Assembly (NCBI GenBank): GCA_018292915.2
Contig: JACVVK020000091.1
Location: 1,586,001 to 1,650,000, forward strand
Reading direction: 5' to 3'
From: Batillaria attramentaria
Taxonomy: Eukaryota > Mollusca > Gastropoda > Batillariidae
Length of the DNA: 64,000 bases
How positions within the stretch are numbered: the first letter of the stretch is position 1; each line of letters opens with the position of its first letter. This document shows positions 52,170-63,995 of this stretch, one piece after another. The notes beneath the pieces were generated by a model that was given only the letters and a program-made list of their open reading frames with translations, was not told the origin of the DNA and ran no database searches. Made by a program: the position numbers and the translations under genes.

Positions 52170-55100
52170 ATGGATAGCTTATCTATATGTTCCATTAATG
52201 TACATGGAATACGCAACAAAATGAAACGCAAAACTTTGTTTGATACTTTAAAAAAGAAACATTACGACATAGTGTGTTTACAAGAGTCCTACATTACTGA
52301 TAGTGATGCTGATCAGTGGGAGAAAGAGTGGGGAGGACGATTGTTTTTTTCATCAGTCTCGTCTCGTAGTATGGGACAGGTGATCTTGCTGAAGAAGGGA
52401 TTTCCTTTTGAAGTTACTTGTCTTCATAAAACCGCCAGAATTATCACGGTATCGATTAAACTTGACACAGGTAATGTGACTGTGACTAATGTATATGCTC
52501 CAAATGATTCGAAAGATAAACAAGCTTTTTTTGTTAAATTGTCTGATATCATAGTTTCACATCCTGTTACGGACGAAAAAGTTGTCTGTGGGGATTTCAA
52601 TTGTGTACTTGATAATGATCTTGATATTGTCAGTGGTCAACCCCATAATGCTAAAGAGGTTGAATATTTTCAAACTGTAGTGTCTACATGTAACCTTAAT
52701 GATGTTTTCCGCCTCTTCCACCCAGAGGAAATAGTATTTTCATGGTGCAAAAAAAAATCATTTCATTGCACGACGGCTAGATGATACATTTTGTACAGAC
52801 ACATTACTGAATTCTGTTACTGATTGTCATATTCTGTCTACTCCTATATCTGACCATCGAATGGTTGAAATACGATACAAGATCACCCATGTTAAAAGAG
52901 GCCCAGGATACTGGAAATTTAACTCTAATTTACTTTACCACAAAAACTTTGTGGACCAGGTCAACAATTTGATAGACAGCTTTATACTTGAAAAGTCTCA
53001 TGTTGGGAGACAAAGTGGGATCTACTAAAGACAGAAATAAGAGAATTTTGCATCTTTTATTCCACTGAATTAAAACGTAATCAAATCAACCACTATTCGT
53101 CCCTTGAAAAAGAGCTTAACAATTTGGATAACCAATTGTCTCGTGACCCATATAACCAGAGGCTTTTAACTCAGAGAAATCACGTGAAACTAGAGCTGGA
53201 AATCCATGCGCTTCGTGAGGCAAGAAGTGCACAAGTACGCTCTAGGGCAAAATTTATCACCGAAGGTGAGAAAAACACACGTTATTTTCTTAGCCTCGAG
53301 AAGGCTCGTGCGAACGCTAAAATAATGGATAGAGTGGTTGCGCAAGATGGTTCAGTATTGACTAACCAAAATGAAATATTAACAGAACAGGTGAAGTTTT
53401 ATAAAGATATCTACAGTAAAAAAGCCTCTTTCAACGAAGATCGCGCAGCGGAGTTTCTACACAACATTCAAGTTCCAGTAATATCAGATGATCAGAAAAA
53501 GACTTTAGATACAGATATATCTGATGGAGATATTACAAAAGCACTAAGTACGATGAAAAATGATTCTGCTCCCGGACCAGACGGGATCACAACGTCTTTC
53601 TTGAAATTTTTCTGGCCTAAAATTCGTGGCATTGTTCTCGATTCGTTTAATGCCGCCTACGGGAAGGGCGAACTGTCTTATACACAAAAACAAGCAATCA
53701 TCACATTAATACACAAAGGGAAAGACTTGCCCCGAAATGACTTAAGCAACTGGCGACCAATATCTCTAACAAACACCGACTACAAAGTCTTGGCCAAGTG
53801 TTTGGCATTACGCCTGTCTAGTGTTTTAACAGATATTATCTATGAAGATCAAGCGGGATTTGTGAAAGGCAGGAAAGCTAGCACGGTAATTCGTCTAATT
53901 GATGACACAATTGAACACATGAACAACTCAAATAAGCCAGGAATATTACTAGCGTTGGATTATCAGCGTGCGTACGATTCAATATCTAAAGAATTTGTCA
54001 TTTGGGCCTTTAAGCGGTTTGGCTTTGGGCAAAAATTCACTCAGTGGATACAAGTATTAATGGCTAACACAGTAAGTAGTATTAACTACATTGGATGGAT
54101 ATCTGAAGAATTTCCGGTAGAATGTGGAATTAGGCAAGGGTGTCCCTTTTCGTCACTGGCCTTTATAACTGCTCTAGAGTTACTAGCGATTAAAATTCGA
54201 AGTGACTCTGATATTAAAGGTATCAAATTACCAACAGCGCATGGCGCAGTTTCAGTTGCCACGCTGTTAAAGCTTGCAATGTTTGCAGATGATATAAGTC
54301 TGTTTTTACAGGATGGGAATGATCTACAAAACGTGCTTAATACTGTAAATGAATTTTCCAAATTTTCAAACTTAGTGTTAAATAAAAACAAAACTGAAGC
54401 CATGTGGCTAGGCGCAAAAAAGAACAGCACTGAACAGTCTCATGGAATCAGATGGAAAACAACTATCAAGATACTTGGTATATATTTCAGTAACCAAAAG
54501 CCTGCGTCCTGCCTAGAAGAAAACTGGACGAAGCGCCTACAGAAAATTCAAGAAATAATTGCCCAGTGGACTCGTAGAAACCTTAGTATTAGCGGTAAAT
54601 TGTGCATAATCAAGTCGTTCCTGATATCTCAATTTGTCTACGTAATGCAGTCACTTATCATACCAAAGGAAATACGTGATAAACTGAATACAATACTATT
54701 CCGGTTTTTATGGAAGAAAAAATACACGAACACACGAGCATTCGAAAAAGTTAAGCGGTCAGTAGTATGCAGCTCCATTGAAAATGGTGGTCTAAACATG
54801 ATTAATGCTCATGACATGCAAATATCGTTTAACTTAAGCTGGGCTTTACACTTCCAGCAATCGGAAAATAAAAAATGGAAGGTAATCCCCATGTACAGTC
54901 TCTCACGGCTAGGAGCTAACCTCTTATGCTTTGCCTCCGATGCCGACATGTTTTGAGTCAAACAAGATATTCTTTGTAAAGCTAGTATACCACTGCACGA
55001 TCAAATTATTTGGAACAATCCCCGTATTGTATAAAGGTAGAGCTCTATTTTTCAAAGATTGGATTGATGCGCACATCTACTATGTTCATGATGTAATGGA

Positions 55101-55584
55101 TGCTGACAGTTTCATTTCTTTTGATGAAGTTTGCACGAAAGTGGGGCACAAGGCCACCAGGCTGTTTGAATATAACGCTTTGTGCAGCGCACTCAAAGCT
55201 CGTGCAGTCAATGCTGTGACCCAAACAAACGTCGGACACACGAGGATTACTGCTGTTTGTAAACCCCTTTCGCCTAGGGACATACGCATACGTATGGCTC
55301 AATTGAAAACAGTTAACCCTTGTTCTGTTCAGTTTTGGCAGCATAAATACGGTATCTCTTTGAACAATACACATTGGTCGCTCGGTGCCCAGTGCACGAA
55401 AGAAGAAAGATTGAAATTGCTTCACTGGAAGATTTTACACAATATTTATCCCACCAACATCTTGTTAAGTAAAATGGGTTTAAGACAGTCGAACAAATGC
55501 ATGTATTGTGATGAAACTGATTTCATTGAACATTTTTTCTGGAAATGCAAGAAAGTTAGGCCCCTGTGGGAATTTTTTTTTTAA
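52170..55584 (+). pseudogene. L1-like ORF2 (endonuclease/reverse transcriptase), frameshifted
   Basis: The endonuclease starts MDSLSICSINVHGIRNKM with motifs CLQESYI and VVCGDFNCVLD. A frameshift in the A run near 52750 moves SDHRMVEIRY to another frame. A second frameshift near 52990-53005 leads into the RT frame, open to 54956: NDSAPGPDGITTSFLKFFWP, NWRPISLTNTDYK, ALDYQRAYDSI, IRQGCPFSSLAF, MFADDISLF. A third break near 54950 separates the C-terminal domain, which ends with the knuckle CMYCDETDFIEHFFWKC, followed by a further break at an A/T run. RT catalytic residues remain, but the copy cannot make a full ORF2p. Confidence 0.9.
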
Positions 55585-56039
55585 ATTCATATATAGAAAA
55601 ACTGAGCAGAACATTGTCTTGTCTGAATCGAATGTGTTGTTTGGGTATCAGCCGGAGAAGATTAGAAACAGAGATGTGCAAATTATAAACCACTTAATAC
55701 TCATAGCCAAAATGGTAATAAGCAAGTTTAAATATGGTAATACTGTAAACATTTGTGCCTTGTTTGAATATGAGGTTGAACTTCGAAAAATTTGATTCGT
55801 ACTTGTGAAATTGCCAACACTTACCGTTTCCAAATGAGCTGCCATTTAAATACATGCAAACTTACACCACAAAAACAAACGCACACATACATGAACAGAC
55901 ACCATAATTTTAAATACTGGAAAAAGATTGTACATCCTTTAATGAACTGTCCATTACAAAAAAACACACAGTCAACACAATTTTGTACGATGCATATCGG
56001 TGATTAAAAAAAAAAAAGATTTTGGAAGTACAAAAAAAA

Positions 56040-56194
56040 GGAGTTTAACGTCCTTTTCCACCACGTAAGGGTGATATCAAAGACGGGGCAACGAGAAAAA
56101 GGCCAGCACAAACGTTTGGCCCCAGCCGGGATTCGAACTCACGACCCGAGCATTGAGAGTCCAACGCTCTACCATTCGGCTATCCCGGCTCCCC
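56040..56194 (-). mobile_element. tRNA-derived SINE (family S1), best preserved copy
   Basis: On the minus strand: head gagccgggatagccgaatgg (A box) and gttcgaatcccggctg (B box), then gccccgtctttgatatcacc and a gtggaaaaggacgttaaact tail. It sits directly 3' of the L1-like A tail. Confidence 0.85.
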
Positions 56195-56884
56195 CCATGA
56201 TTTACTGATCAGTCCTAGACAGTCGTCTAACAAGACAATGTTTGTGTGTGTACGTGGGCCACATCACTGTGCCGCCTTGCACGAAGCAAGGTTCGTTTAT
56301 TAACACCAGGTATGGAATTCTACAAAAGCTACTTATGTTTGCCAAATGTCGTGTAACGAATGTGACAGTGCCTTGTACTCAGTTGGTCGGCTGGTTGCTG
56401 CAGCTCAACGTCTTTCCTCCACAACCGGCTCTACCAGCTTTCCTATACTCAATATTGGAGCTATGCTGAGATTTTTCCTATGTAAAAATACTTTGGGGGA
56501 AGTATCACAATTTCGTCAAAGCATACACTTGACTTCCAATGGCTATGTAGGTAAGGCCCAGTATTGAGACAAGGCCTGTGTGTACATGGGTGTAGAAGCA
56601 TGGTAGGGTCACATTTTTGTTTTGGTCGTTGTTTTGCTAAGGTTGACAGGATTTATCCAAACTGTCATCAGCACGGAGAGTCGTGTAACAGTGAAGGACT
56701 TGACAATGTTTGCATAGTTTCGGTGGCTGATTGTTTTGGGCGTTAATGTCGTTTTTCACCAGTTGAAATGTCGCACCTAATTCAAACCGAACCACTAGAT
56801 TATAATATTATCCGTCTGAACCCTGAAAGACTCCCATCGTCACAAGCTGTAGCCACCTAACAGTAACAAGTACGCCGTATACAC
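56195..56884. other. Unassigned stretch
   Basis: Short plus-strand frames only (56242-56469, 56346-56567). No domain or repeat recognised. Confidence 0.4.
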
Positions 56885-57760
56885 ACAGCGTTGCTGGAGG
56901 TGCACTCGAGCAGAAAGCAGAGAGACCTGATCGAGACTCGACCTTCATGACGGATATACAACAGCCGAACAGGGTATACAAACTGTCTGTGACAAGGTCC
57001 TCGCACAAGGCAAAACGTTTAAATGCAGTATAGAAAAGCTACACCATTCAAGTCTTGTAGCGTCGTGCAGAGTTAATTGAACCATTTCGGAGAAAAAAAA
57101 ATGCATTGCAAACGGGAAAAACATGGCTGGCAAACTATCAAATGTGAGTAGAAGATTGACAAAGTGAAAGTATACAGCCCAGTATGATTAAAATAGATTC
57201 TGCGATCAGTGAATCTACTGAAAAAAAGAAAGTGGTGATGATGACGATGACGACGCCAGTGATGTCGACGACGACGCCAAAGATAACGAGGAAGATGATG
57301 ATGAGGATAATGAAAAGGAAGTATAATGATGATCATGATAAGGATGACGATTACATAGCGCTGCCTATCGTACAAGGATTCGACAAAAACAGCACAACTC
57401 AACTTCACTGCGTTACGAGTAATCAAACAAACAAACAGACAAACAAGAACAACAACAACAGCAAAACGTACAAGCGTCCTAGCATGTAGGCATTCAGCAC
57501 AGTACTTGAAAATTGCCATGTCTCAAATTAAACATGAAATAGTCAAGCCATAAAATGTCCGTTTTAGATTTTGACATACCAATTTGTTGAAACTGTTGTC
57601 CACAGCATGGTGTGAGCAAGGCAGAAAATGTCGCTGAAAACAGCAACGACAACCACCTGCCTGTCGCCATACTGAATGTGATTCTGTGAAGTTGTGATCC
57701 CCACTCAACGCTCAACCAGGAAGAAGAAATTCATATGCCCGTAGATTGTGTTCGTGCTTT
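56885..57760. repeat. Segmental duplication, copy 2 (contains the distal signal-peptide exon)
   Basis: Matches 47990-49790 minus the pogo-like insertion. A (GAT/GAC)n trinucleotide stretch (57230-57350) is at the equivalent place to the (GAT)n at 48320-48360. Confidence 0.8.
57580..57670 (-). CDS. Signal-peptide first exon, distal copy
   Basis: 91 nt from ATG at 57670: [20 protein letters not shown] then [10 protein letters not shown], differing from the proximal copy at two or three residues. It has its own consensus donor (GTATGT after 57580) in the same phase, so it could replace the proximal exon in front of Ig1 without a frameshift. The reading frame is undamaged, consistent with selection or a recent duplication. 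Confidence 0.75.
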
Positions 57761-57901
57761 GCGACTGTGCGCACGATCTGTTTTCCTGCGTTTTCAATTA
57801 CAGCTGACGCATGGTTGTGTATACATTGTGTGTCGTTACAAAACCGTACACTTCCTGCAATAATGAACTAATGGCAAACGCACATGTACTAGACAGAAAA
57901 C

Positions 57902-57903
<2 letters not shown>

Positions 57904-57950
<47 letters not shown>

Positions 57951-57996
57951 ACCACCACCACCACCACCACCACCACCACACCACACCACACCACAC

Positions 57997-58029
<33 letters not shown>

Positions 58030-58060
58030 ACCACTGCACGCACGCACGCACGCACGCACG
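57904..58060. repeat. Compound (CA)n(CCA)n(CACAC)n(CACG)n array
   Basis: CA to about 57949, CCA to about 57978, CCACA pentamers, CA again and a (CACG)n run to about 58060. Confidence 0.95.
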
Positions 58061-58137
58061 CATACTTTTTCAAAAGTACCTGTAATTTATCGCGTCGAAG
58101 TACGTGGGATGTTGGTTGGGACCTCTGTTATCATCTG

Positions 58138-58231
58138 CAGGCGCGTAGGAAGATGCTGAGAGGAAGGGGGGCCCACTAAGTCGGGTGAGCCATACGCCGG
58201 GCCGGGGTGAAAAGGGGGGGGGGGGGAGGGG

Positions 58232-58283
<52 letters not shown>

Positions 58284-58417
58284 ACTGCCAAGGATTGTGT
58301 CCTGCGACAGCTCTCCTCTTATCAAAAGCAAGGGAGGCCCAAAGATATTCGGGCCCCCCTTCCAAAAATCGAACTGGGGCCTGGGCCCCCAGGGCCCCCG
58401 TGGTTTCTACGCCCCTG
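58138..58417. mobile_element. MITE with caggcgcgtaggaa/ttctacgcccctg ends (copy 1)
   Basis: Inverted ends about 13 bp (one or two mismatches), internal G-run, (TG)n at 58231-58281 and conserved gactgccaaggattgtgtcc. Same structure as 59716-60051. hAT-like termini, but no clear 8-bp duplication. Confidence 0.75.
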
Positions 58418-59516
58418 TACTGATTCGCGTTATGTAAATCATTCATCTGGCTCAGTGACAGCCTGTGAGGTGCTGTCACTGCGCAGGTGTCTAAGTGCTA
58501 TGATGCTTGACGTCACCAAAACAGCTCAGAACGACCAGTGAGCATGAAAATCATAACTTAGACTGACGTGCCTTTAACTGAAACTCTACACATTTTGCTT
58601 CTGTCGGGGTACGACTGATCTGGAGTACAACGCCTGATTCCCGTTGGTTTTGGAGAATACAATCATGTTACACTTATTTCACACTTTAAGCTGTGACGTC
58701 ATTTGATTTGCAGTTTCTCCAAATCAGGCGTGCGTTGGCGCCGGCTGTGCATGATTCAACTGCACTGTATTGGTGATATTCTGATGTAAATAGCTCAGTC
58801 CGAGTCAGTCGGCACCATCAAATCAAATATGACGCACAGCGCTTGCCCTTCATGTACGCCTATGTGTAGAAGACTGATATGAGAAGCAATCTATTTTCAG
58901 CGATACCGTCATGTGTGCGTGTTGTGGGAAAATAGGTCTGAAGAAAAAAAAAAGAAAAAAAGTGGACGGTTTTCAGTAGAGCTAGGTCGGAAGCAGCACT
59001 TGAAAACACTTAAATACCTCCCACCTCCACCCACCGTCAACCGTGATAACACCCCCTCCGCACCCCACTCTCTTGCTTGTCCTAGAAACAGTTGTTGAAA
59101 ACTTGTGGACCGGGCGTGAGGCAGATTTGCAGGAAGGAAACTGAAGTTGCAATGATAAATACAAGTATATTACACTTAATAATAATAATAATAATAATAA
59201 TGAATTGTACTTATATAGCGCAAAATTCTCACAAAGTGACTCAGTGCGCGTACTCCCGCACTCATACCAACAAATAACAATGCAAACACACACAAAACAC
59301 TTCCGTCACGTTCCGGGGTTTCGCATCAAGCACTTGACAGATCCGTGTACTGCTGTTTCACAATGTAGCACACTGGATGGCTTTTAGCAAACAAATATTT
59401 AAAAGTCTCTATGTTCGTAATGCCGCTTAGATGGAAAACTGCCGCTTTCGAAGCTCCATGATAAATTAGCATGAAGGTGCAGCGTCTCCTGCATGCCCTA
59501 GGTTTATACTGCCTGT
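58418..59516. other. Unassigned stretch
   Basis: No gene. (AAT)n at about 59178-59200 followed by a tacttatatagcgcaaaa block common to SINE/3'-end repeats. Confidence 0.4.
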
Positions 59517-59714
59517 TGTAGAGATCGCCAAAAGCCACTGCATTTCGATGGAAATTTCTAGACCATACCCAAACATGCTGGTGCAGTAATGTCAGTAGAT
59601 TACGTAACCTTGGAGAGATTCCGTACTTGCCAGAAAGTTGCGGAATGTTCTAGATCTGACCTATTAGTATATACGCAGCCTTGCACAGCGTTCTGGGTTC
59701 TTCCTCTTTCATGA
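59517..59714 (+). mobile_element. Family A-related fragment
   Basis: Matches 26655-26860 (tgtagagatcgc, ctgcatttcgatg, ggtgcagtaa, cagcgttctgggttcttc). It is cut off exactly where the MITE at 59716 begins. Confidence 0.75.
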
Positions 59715-59715
59715 G

Positions 59716-59812
59716 CAGGCGCGTAGGAAGATGCTGAGAGGAAGGGGGGGGGGGGGCGCACTAAGTCGGGTGAGCCATACGGCCGGGGTGAAGAGGGGGG
59801 GGGGGGAAGAAG

Positions 59813-59883
<71 letters not shown>

Positions 59884-60051
59884 GACTGCCAAGGATTGTG
59901 TCCTGCGACAGCAGAGCAGGGGGGCCCCACCACTGGTGGGCCCCCTCTCCTCTTATCAAAAGCAAGGGGGGCCCAAAGATATTCGGGCCCCCCTTCCAAA
60001 AATCGAACGGGGGCCTGGGCCCCCAGGACCCCCGTAGTTCCTACGCCCCTG
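59716..60051. mobile_element. MITE with caggcgcgtaggaa ends (copy 2)
   Basis: caggcgcgtaggaa at 59716 and ttcctacgcccctg at 60038-60051 are near-perfect complements. The internal segment equals copy 1 plus about 35 bp (agcaggggggccccaccact region). (TG)n at 59815-59881. Confidence 0.8.
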
Positions 60052-61073
60052 CATCTACCCTGTAAACTCTATATCGCTGATGTAGTTTCAAAACCTCGTA
60101 AGTCGAAAAACTAAGTTTTGAGAAAATCGAAAAAAACTGTTTTGCAAATTCAGTGTGGACAATAACTGTCACTTCCTGGTGTAGTAACGTTCCATGTGAG
60201 CTGTGACTTCACCGGCCGCCGGGCAATTGGTCAGTTTTAGAAGATACGAGGTTTTATCACAAAGAGGTTGTTTAAAATGTCGAACTTAAGAGGTTTCAGA
60301 AAGAGAACAAACAAAGACAAGATACAAAACAAATGAAATATAGAACAGAAAACGTGTGGAAAATGCTCACAAAACAATCAGAAGGAAACAATTTATTTTC
60401 TGAAAATTCAGAAGCTGGCCCAGAACCGCAGGAGTGGCGATCGTTTGTTGCTGCCCTACATGCCAGACGGCATAACGGGCATGAGTGAGTGAGTGTGACA
60501 AACATCGAAAAAAAAAAAAAAAAAAAACAGCTGACAGACGCTTTTCGTATTATTCAGAGAAAACAAGCTCAGTGAACTTCTAGCAATACAAAAAAAAAAT
60601 CACCAGTTTAATTTTTTTTTCTGTCCTTTCGGGAAAAAAATTAGCAGTATTGCCACGGTTTTCCGACAATGACTGAGAGTCGCTTTCTGTGAATCGGCGT
60701 CAATCACTACGAGACTACGAAAGGAAAATTAAACTCGTATGAAAAGTCTGTACATGAGAAGCTTTCAATCAATATAGAAAATCTGCAAATAATAGAAACC
60801 ACTGAAGTTAAATGTGCGATTTGGTCCTTATACTATTCTTCTACCACTATTATTTTTAATGATGAATGAAAGTAACACATACAGAAAAAATTGTACTGCT
60901 CCGAGAAACAGTTTAAAGATAATGACACTTGCTAAAAAGAAATTAGGCAAACAAAAAAGTATTTTCAATCTCTGATTCCCTTTTCTGGTTTTCAATGGTC
61001 CACAACAGCTGTGCACTGTTACTTGTCTCTCTTCATTGTCACATTGTGGCAAAGGACTTTGGAGATCCACACT
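60052..61073. other. Unassigned stretch
   Basis: No gene or family recognised. Poly-A at 60510-60527. Confidence 0.4.
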
Positions 61074-63413
61074 TTACTGATGTGGCGGTTGATACACGTA
61101 ATAGAACGTGTGGTACTCTCTCGGTAGTACTTCTTTCAGCTGCTGAAGATCTTCAAACTTAGTCTTTTTGATAGGTATGGGTTGGCTGTACATCTTGGGG
61201 ATTGTCACAGGTGCATTCCTGTTGGAATTCCTTGATGGTAGAGGGCTCCATTCATCACTGTGGTGCAGCTTGTACTGAATGATTCCATCAGTACCATATT
61301 TCAGTTACTTGTGGGTCACCAAGGCGACAGCCTGCCTGGTCTGATCGTCTTGCAGAACGACAGTTTTGAGAAATCCAAAAAGAACTCAAAGGTCAAATTC
61401 TTGACGTGGTAGGGCTCTTTCTTGGACCTTGCTGACGTGATCACCCCAGTATACTCAGCAGGCCAGTAAATCTGACGGTTCAGAAGCTTACGCTCAATGG
61501 CTGAATGGACAGAGTCTGCCTCCATCCATGTGTGTCCTTTTTCCAAGAACTTTTGGATGATTGTTGGTAATGCTTCAATAAAGGCACGGGAAATCTCGCT
61601 CTTGGCATTGCTGGCTGGTGGTGGGAGTTTGGTGGACTCATGTGTTGCTGTCTTTGCCCATGACCTGACTGTCGGTTCTTTCAGTCCGAAAGTGCCCAGG
61701 AACATTTGTTTACAGACTTGTTTCAGCTCATCTTTGATGCGCAAATAGTACACAAGTGTACAATTCCTCCTGGTCTCCCGCGTACACGTTTTTATGTTGT
61801 TTCCATAGTAATGGAAACAACATAATAGGACGGGCTAAAATTTCCACGTTCATAGGCAAGCATCTGTGGTACAAACGCACGTCACTGCCGATCTCCCGCA
61901 GAGACGATTTTGCAAGTGTAACTCTGACAATGACGTAAGAAAACTTGCGTCATCGATGCTGACGCGTATGGTGTTCCGAACGCACTTCTCCTCCTCAGTG
62001 AGTGCCGTCTGTGCGGATGTGTGTGCGTGTGTGAATTGTGTCCAGGCCCGTTTCTTCGAAAATACTCAACCGAATGGCTTCAAATTTGGGGTATCCAAAT
62101 ATATCAAAATGTTACATTAGACGATTCAAGCGTGTGATGATTGCTTAAGTGATTTGGGAGTTATCGCCCTTTTGAGACAAGTTGGTTGTCTTTCGTGTAC
62201 AGGCGTAATATTTATTTAAATCACTCAATTTTTTGGCAGTAGATAGCTTGAATACGGACTCTGAACAGAGTCACTACTAGAAAATGGTCGCTCTTATAGT
62301 TTTCATGTAAACCGAGCCTGAGTTGACATTGCATGCGAACCCAGTTCAGATGCCTATTTCTCCGAAAATACTGAACCGATCGATTTCAAATTTGGGGTTT
62401 CTAAATGAATCAAGATTGTTGAATAGAAGGCCCGATCCAGGGTACGATTGCACACATGATTTGCGAGTTATCGCCCTTTTCAAAAAAAAAGTGGCTTTCT
62501 GGCGTTTAAAGGCGTAATATTTACCTAAACCACTCCATTTTTGGGACATACATAGCGTGAGTACGGACTCTCAACTGAGTGAATTTTGGAGGTTGTCGCT
62601 TTTATACTTTTGGCGTAAGCCGTACCTGATGAAAGTGCTGGTGAACACACTTTAGATCTCAAAATCGCTCCTACTATACATAGATAATGAGCCTGGGGTG
62701 CCATAAAAATATACAAAAAAAAAATTAGAAAAATTCACTGCAGCCGTTGTCGTCAGTTGACTCGAAAATTTGTACTCGAAGCACATTTCCTTTACACAAG
62801 CCACACGCCTCACAAACATCGCAGAAAAGGCACACACGCACTGACGCAAAACTGTATCAGCGTCAGTTTGCCGACGTCATGTTTGATTGACGTGGGGGTG
62901 TGTCGTCACTTTTCGGAAGTTCTCTATTTGTAGACGGGGAAAGCGGGAGTTTCATTGATGTAGTGAGCTTTGTTTTTCCCACTGACTCTCACTCAATAGC
63001 ATAGTAGAGTGAGAGAACACCACATAGGTCTCAATGGAGCACATGCACAAACGCGGCTCGCGCAAGTCTGCGTGCGTGCGTGCGTGCGTGCGCGCGTGCG
63101 CGCGCGCGTATGTCTGTGTGTGTCTGTGTGCGCGCGCGCGCAGCAGACATAACACATAGTGAAAAAACGTTCGCCGCGCAGACTTGTCTGTTAAACACAT
63201 TGAGCCGGTATAAATTCGATCTTTACACTGCGCAGCAGCAACACTTCAATTTTCATGGGGCTGCTTTCATTGCAAGAATTGTATCCGAGTCAAAGTTATT
63301 ACGTCAAATGTATTATGCGTCATCCCAATGAGGAAAACGTCATAGATTTCAAAGAAAACAACTTGACGTCTTCCAAAACCAAGATTGGTCTGACAAGCCC
63401 GGTCAGTTGTTTC

Positions 63414-63501
<88 letters not shown>

Positions 63502-63995
63502 TCCCGAATACATGGCATTACAAAAGAACGACCGTGACGACAGCAGGTGATTAAATGGAAACAACATATTGGGCTGGTCAGTGGCCATCTTGTTTATCTT
63601 CTGAGGTCGATCAAAAACGAGGGATGATATGTACGCTTTTCTTTGTTTCCATGTCATTTCCTCCCAAAAGGATGTGAACAGCTGCTTTCTGTCTTCTGAC
63701 GAAATGCTGGCACAGCTTCTGTAAGCGGATTTTCTAGAGAATGTTGAAGAGCACGGAGGACCTTGTTGTCTAGGTGGTTGACGTTGTCCCGCCTTGTTTT
63801 GTTTTGTATTTTGTTTCGTATGCTTTTCCCTTCCTCTTGAACTCTCTATTTGATTTTCTGCTCCAGTGTTGTTCATCAGGCATTCCTCTTTTTGCCCTCT
63901 TGGCTTTCTTTGTTTCATTGTTTGTCTCCTGTGTGTCAGTCTGATTCTGACCAGGCGCGTGATTCTGGCGAGGCACTTTGCCTTTTCTTGGGGTG
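61074..63995 (-). pseudogene. Degraded multicopy invertebrate-type protein gene, split by family A
   Basis: The right half (63995 to about 63602, minus) reads a basic region (KAKRAKRGMPDEQHWSRKSN), then in another frame GPPCSSTFSRKSAYRSC and EDRKQLFTSFWEEM, KAYISSLVF. The left half (about 61782 to 61074) reads RETRRNCTLVYYLRIKDEL, KQVCKQMFLGTFGL, YHVKNLTFEFFLDF and, after a frameshift near 61365 and an in-frame TAA near 61310, KYGTDGIIQYKLHH to a stop at 61076-61074. The Cys-rich/FW..L and VCK-FFL-T-G pattern resembles a multicopy uncharacterised protein family I have seen in invertebrates; I cannot name its function. The element at 61789-63594 sits inside the frame. Confidence 0.55.
61789..63594 (+). 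mobile_element. Family A element (A2)
   Basis: Starts tttttatgttgtttccatag with the palindrome and ends atggaaacaacatattgggc ... ggccatcttgtt. The body is shared with A1 (10352-12810), including the (GA)n(TG)n array at 63419-63499. It interrupts the coding sequence of a degraded gene, which proves it is a discrete insertion with boundaries close to those given. Confidence 0.82.

Larger units (their letters stand above)
50650..56020 (+). mobile_element. L1/Tx1-like non-LTR retrotransposon, near full length
   Basis: 5' leader, intact ORF1 (50946-52064), ORF2 with endonuclease, RT and a C-terminal zinc knuckle (52170-55584, broken by frameshifts), and 3' sequence ending in an A-rich tail (56005-56018). 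It lies between the two signal-peptide exon copies, antisense to the adhesion gene. Confidence 0.88.

Noticed and set aside
56130..56194. Possible functional tRNA gene
   Set aside because: Same reasoning for SINE S1; the tail is shared by four copies.
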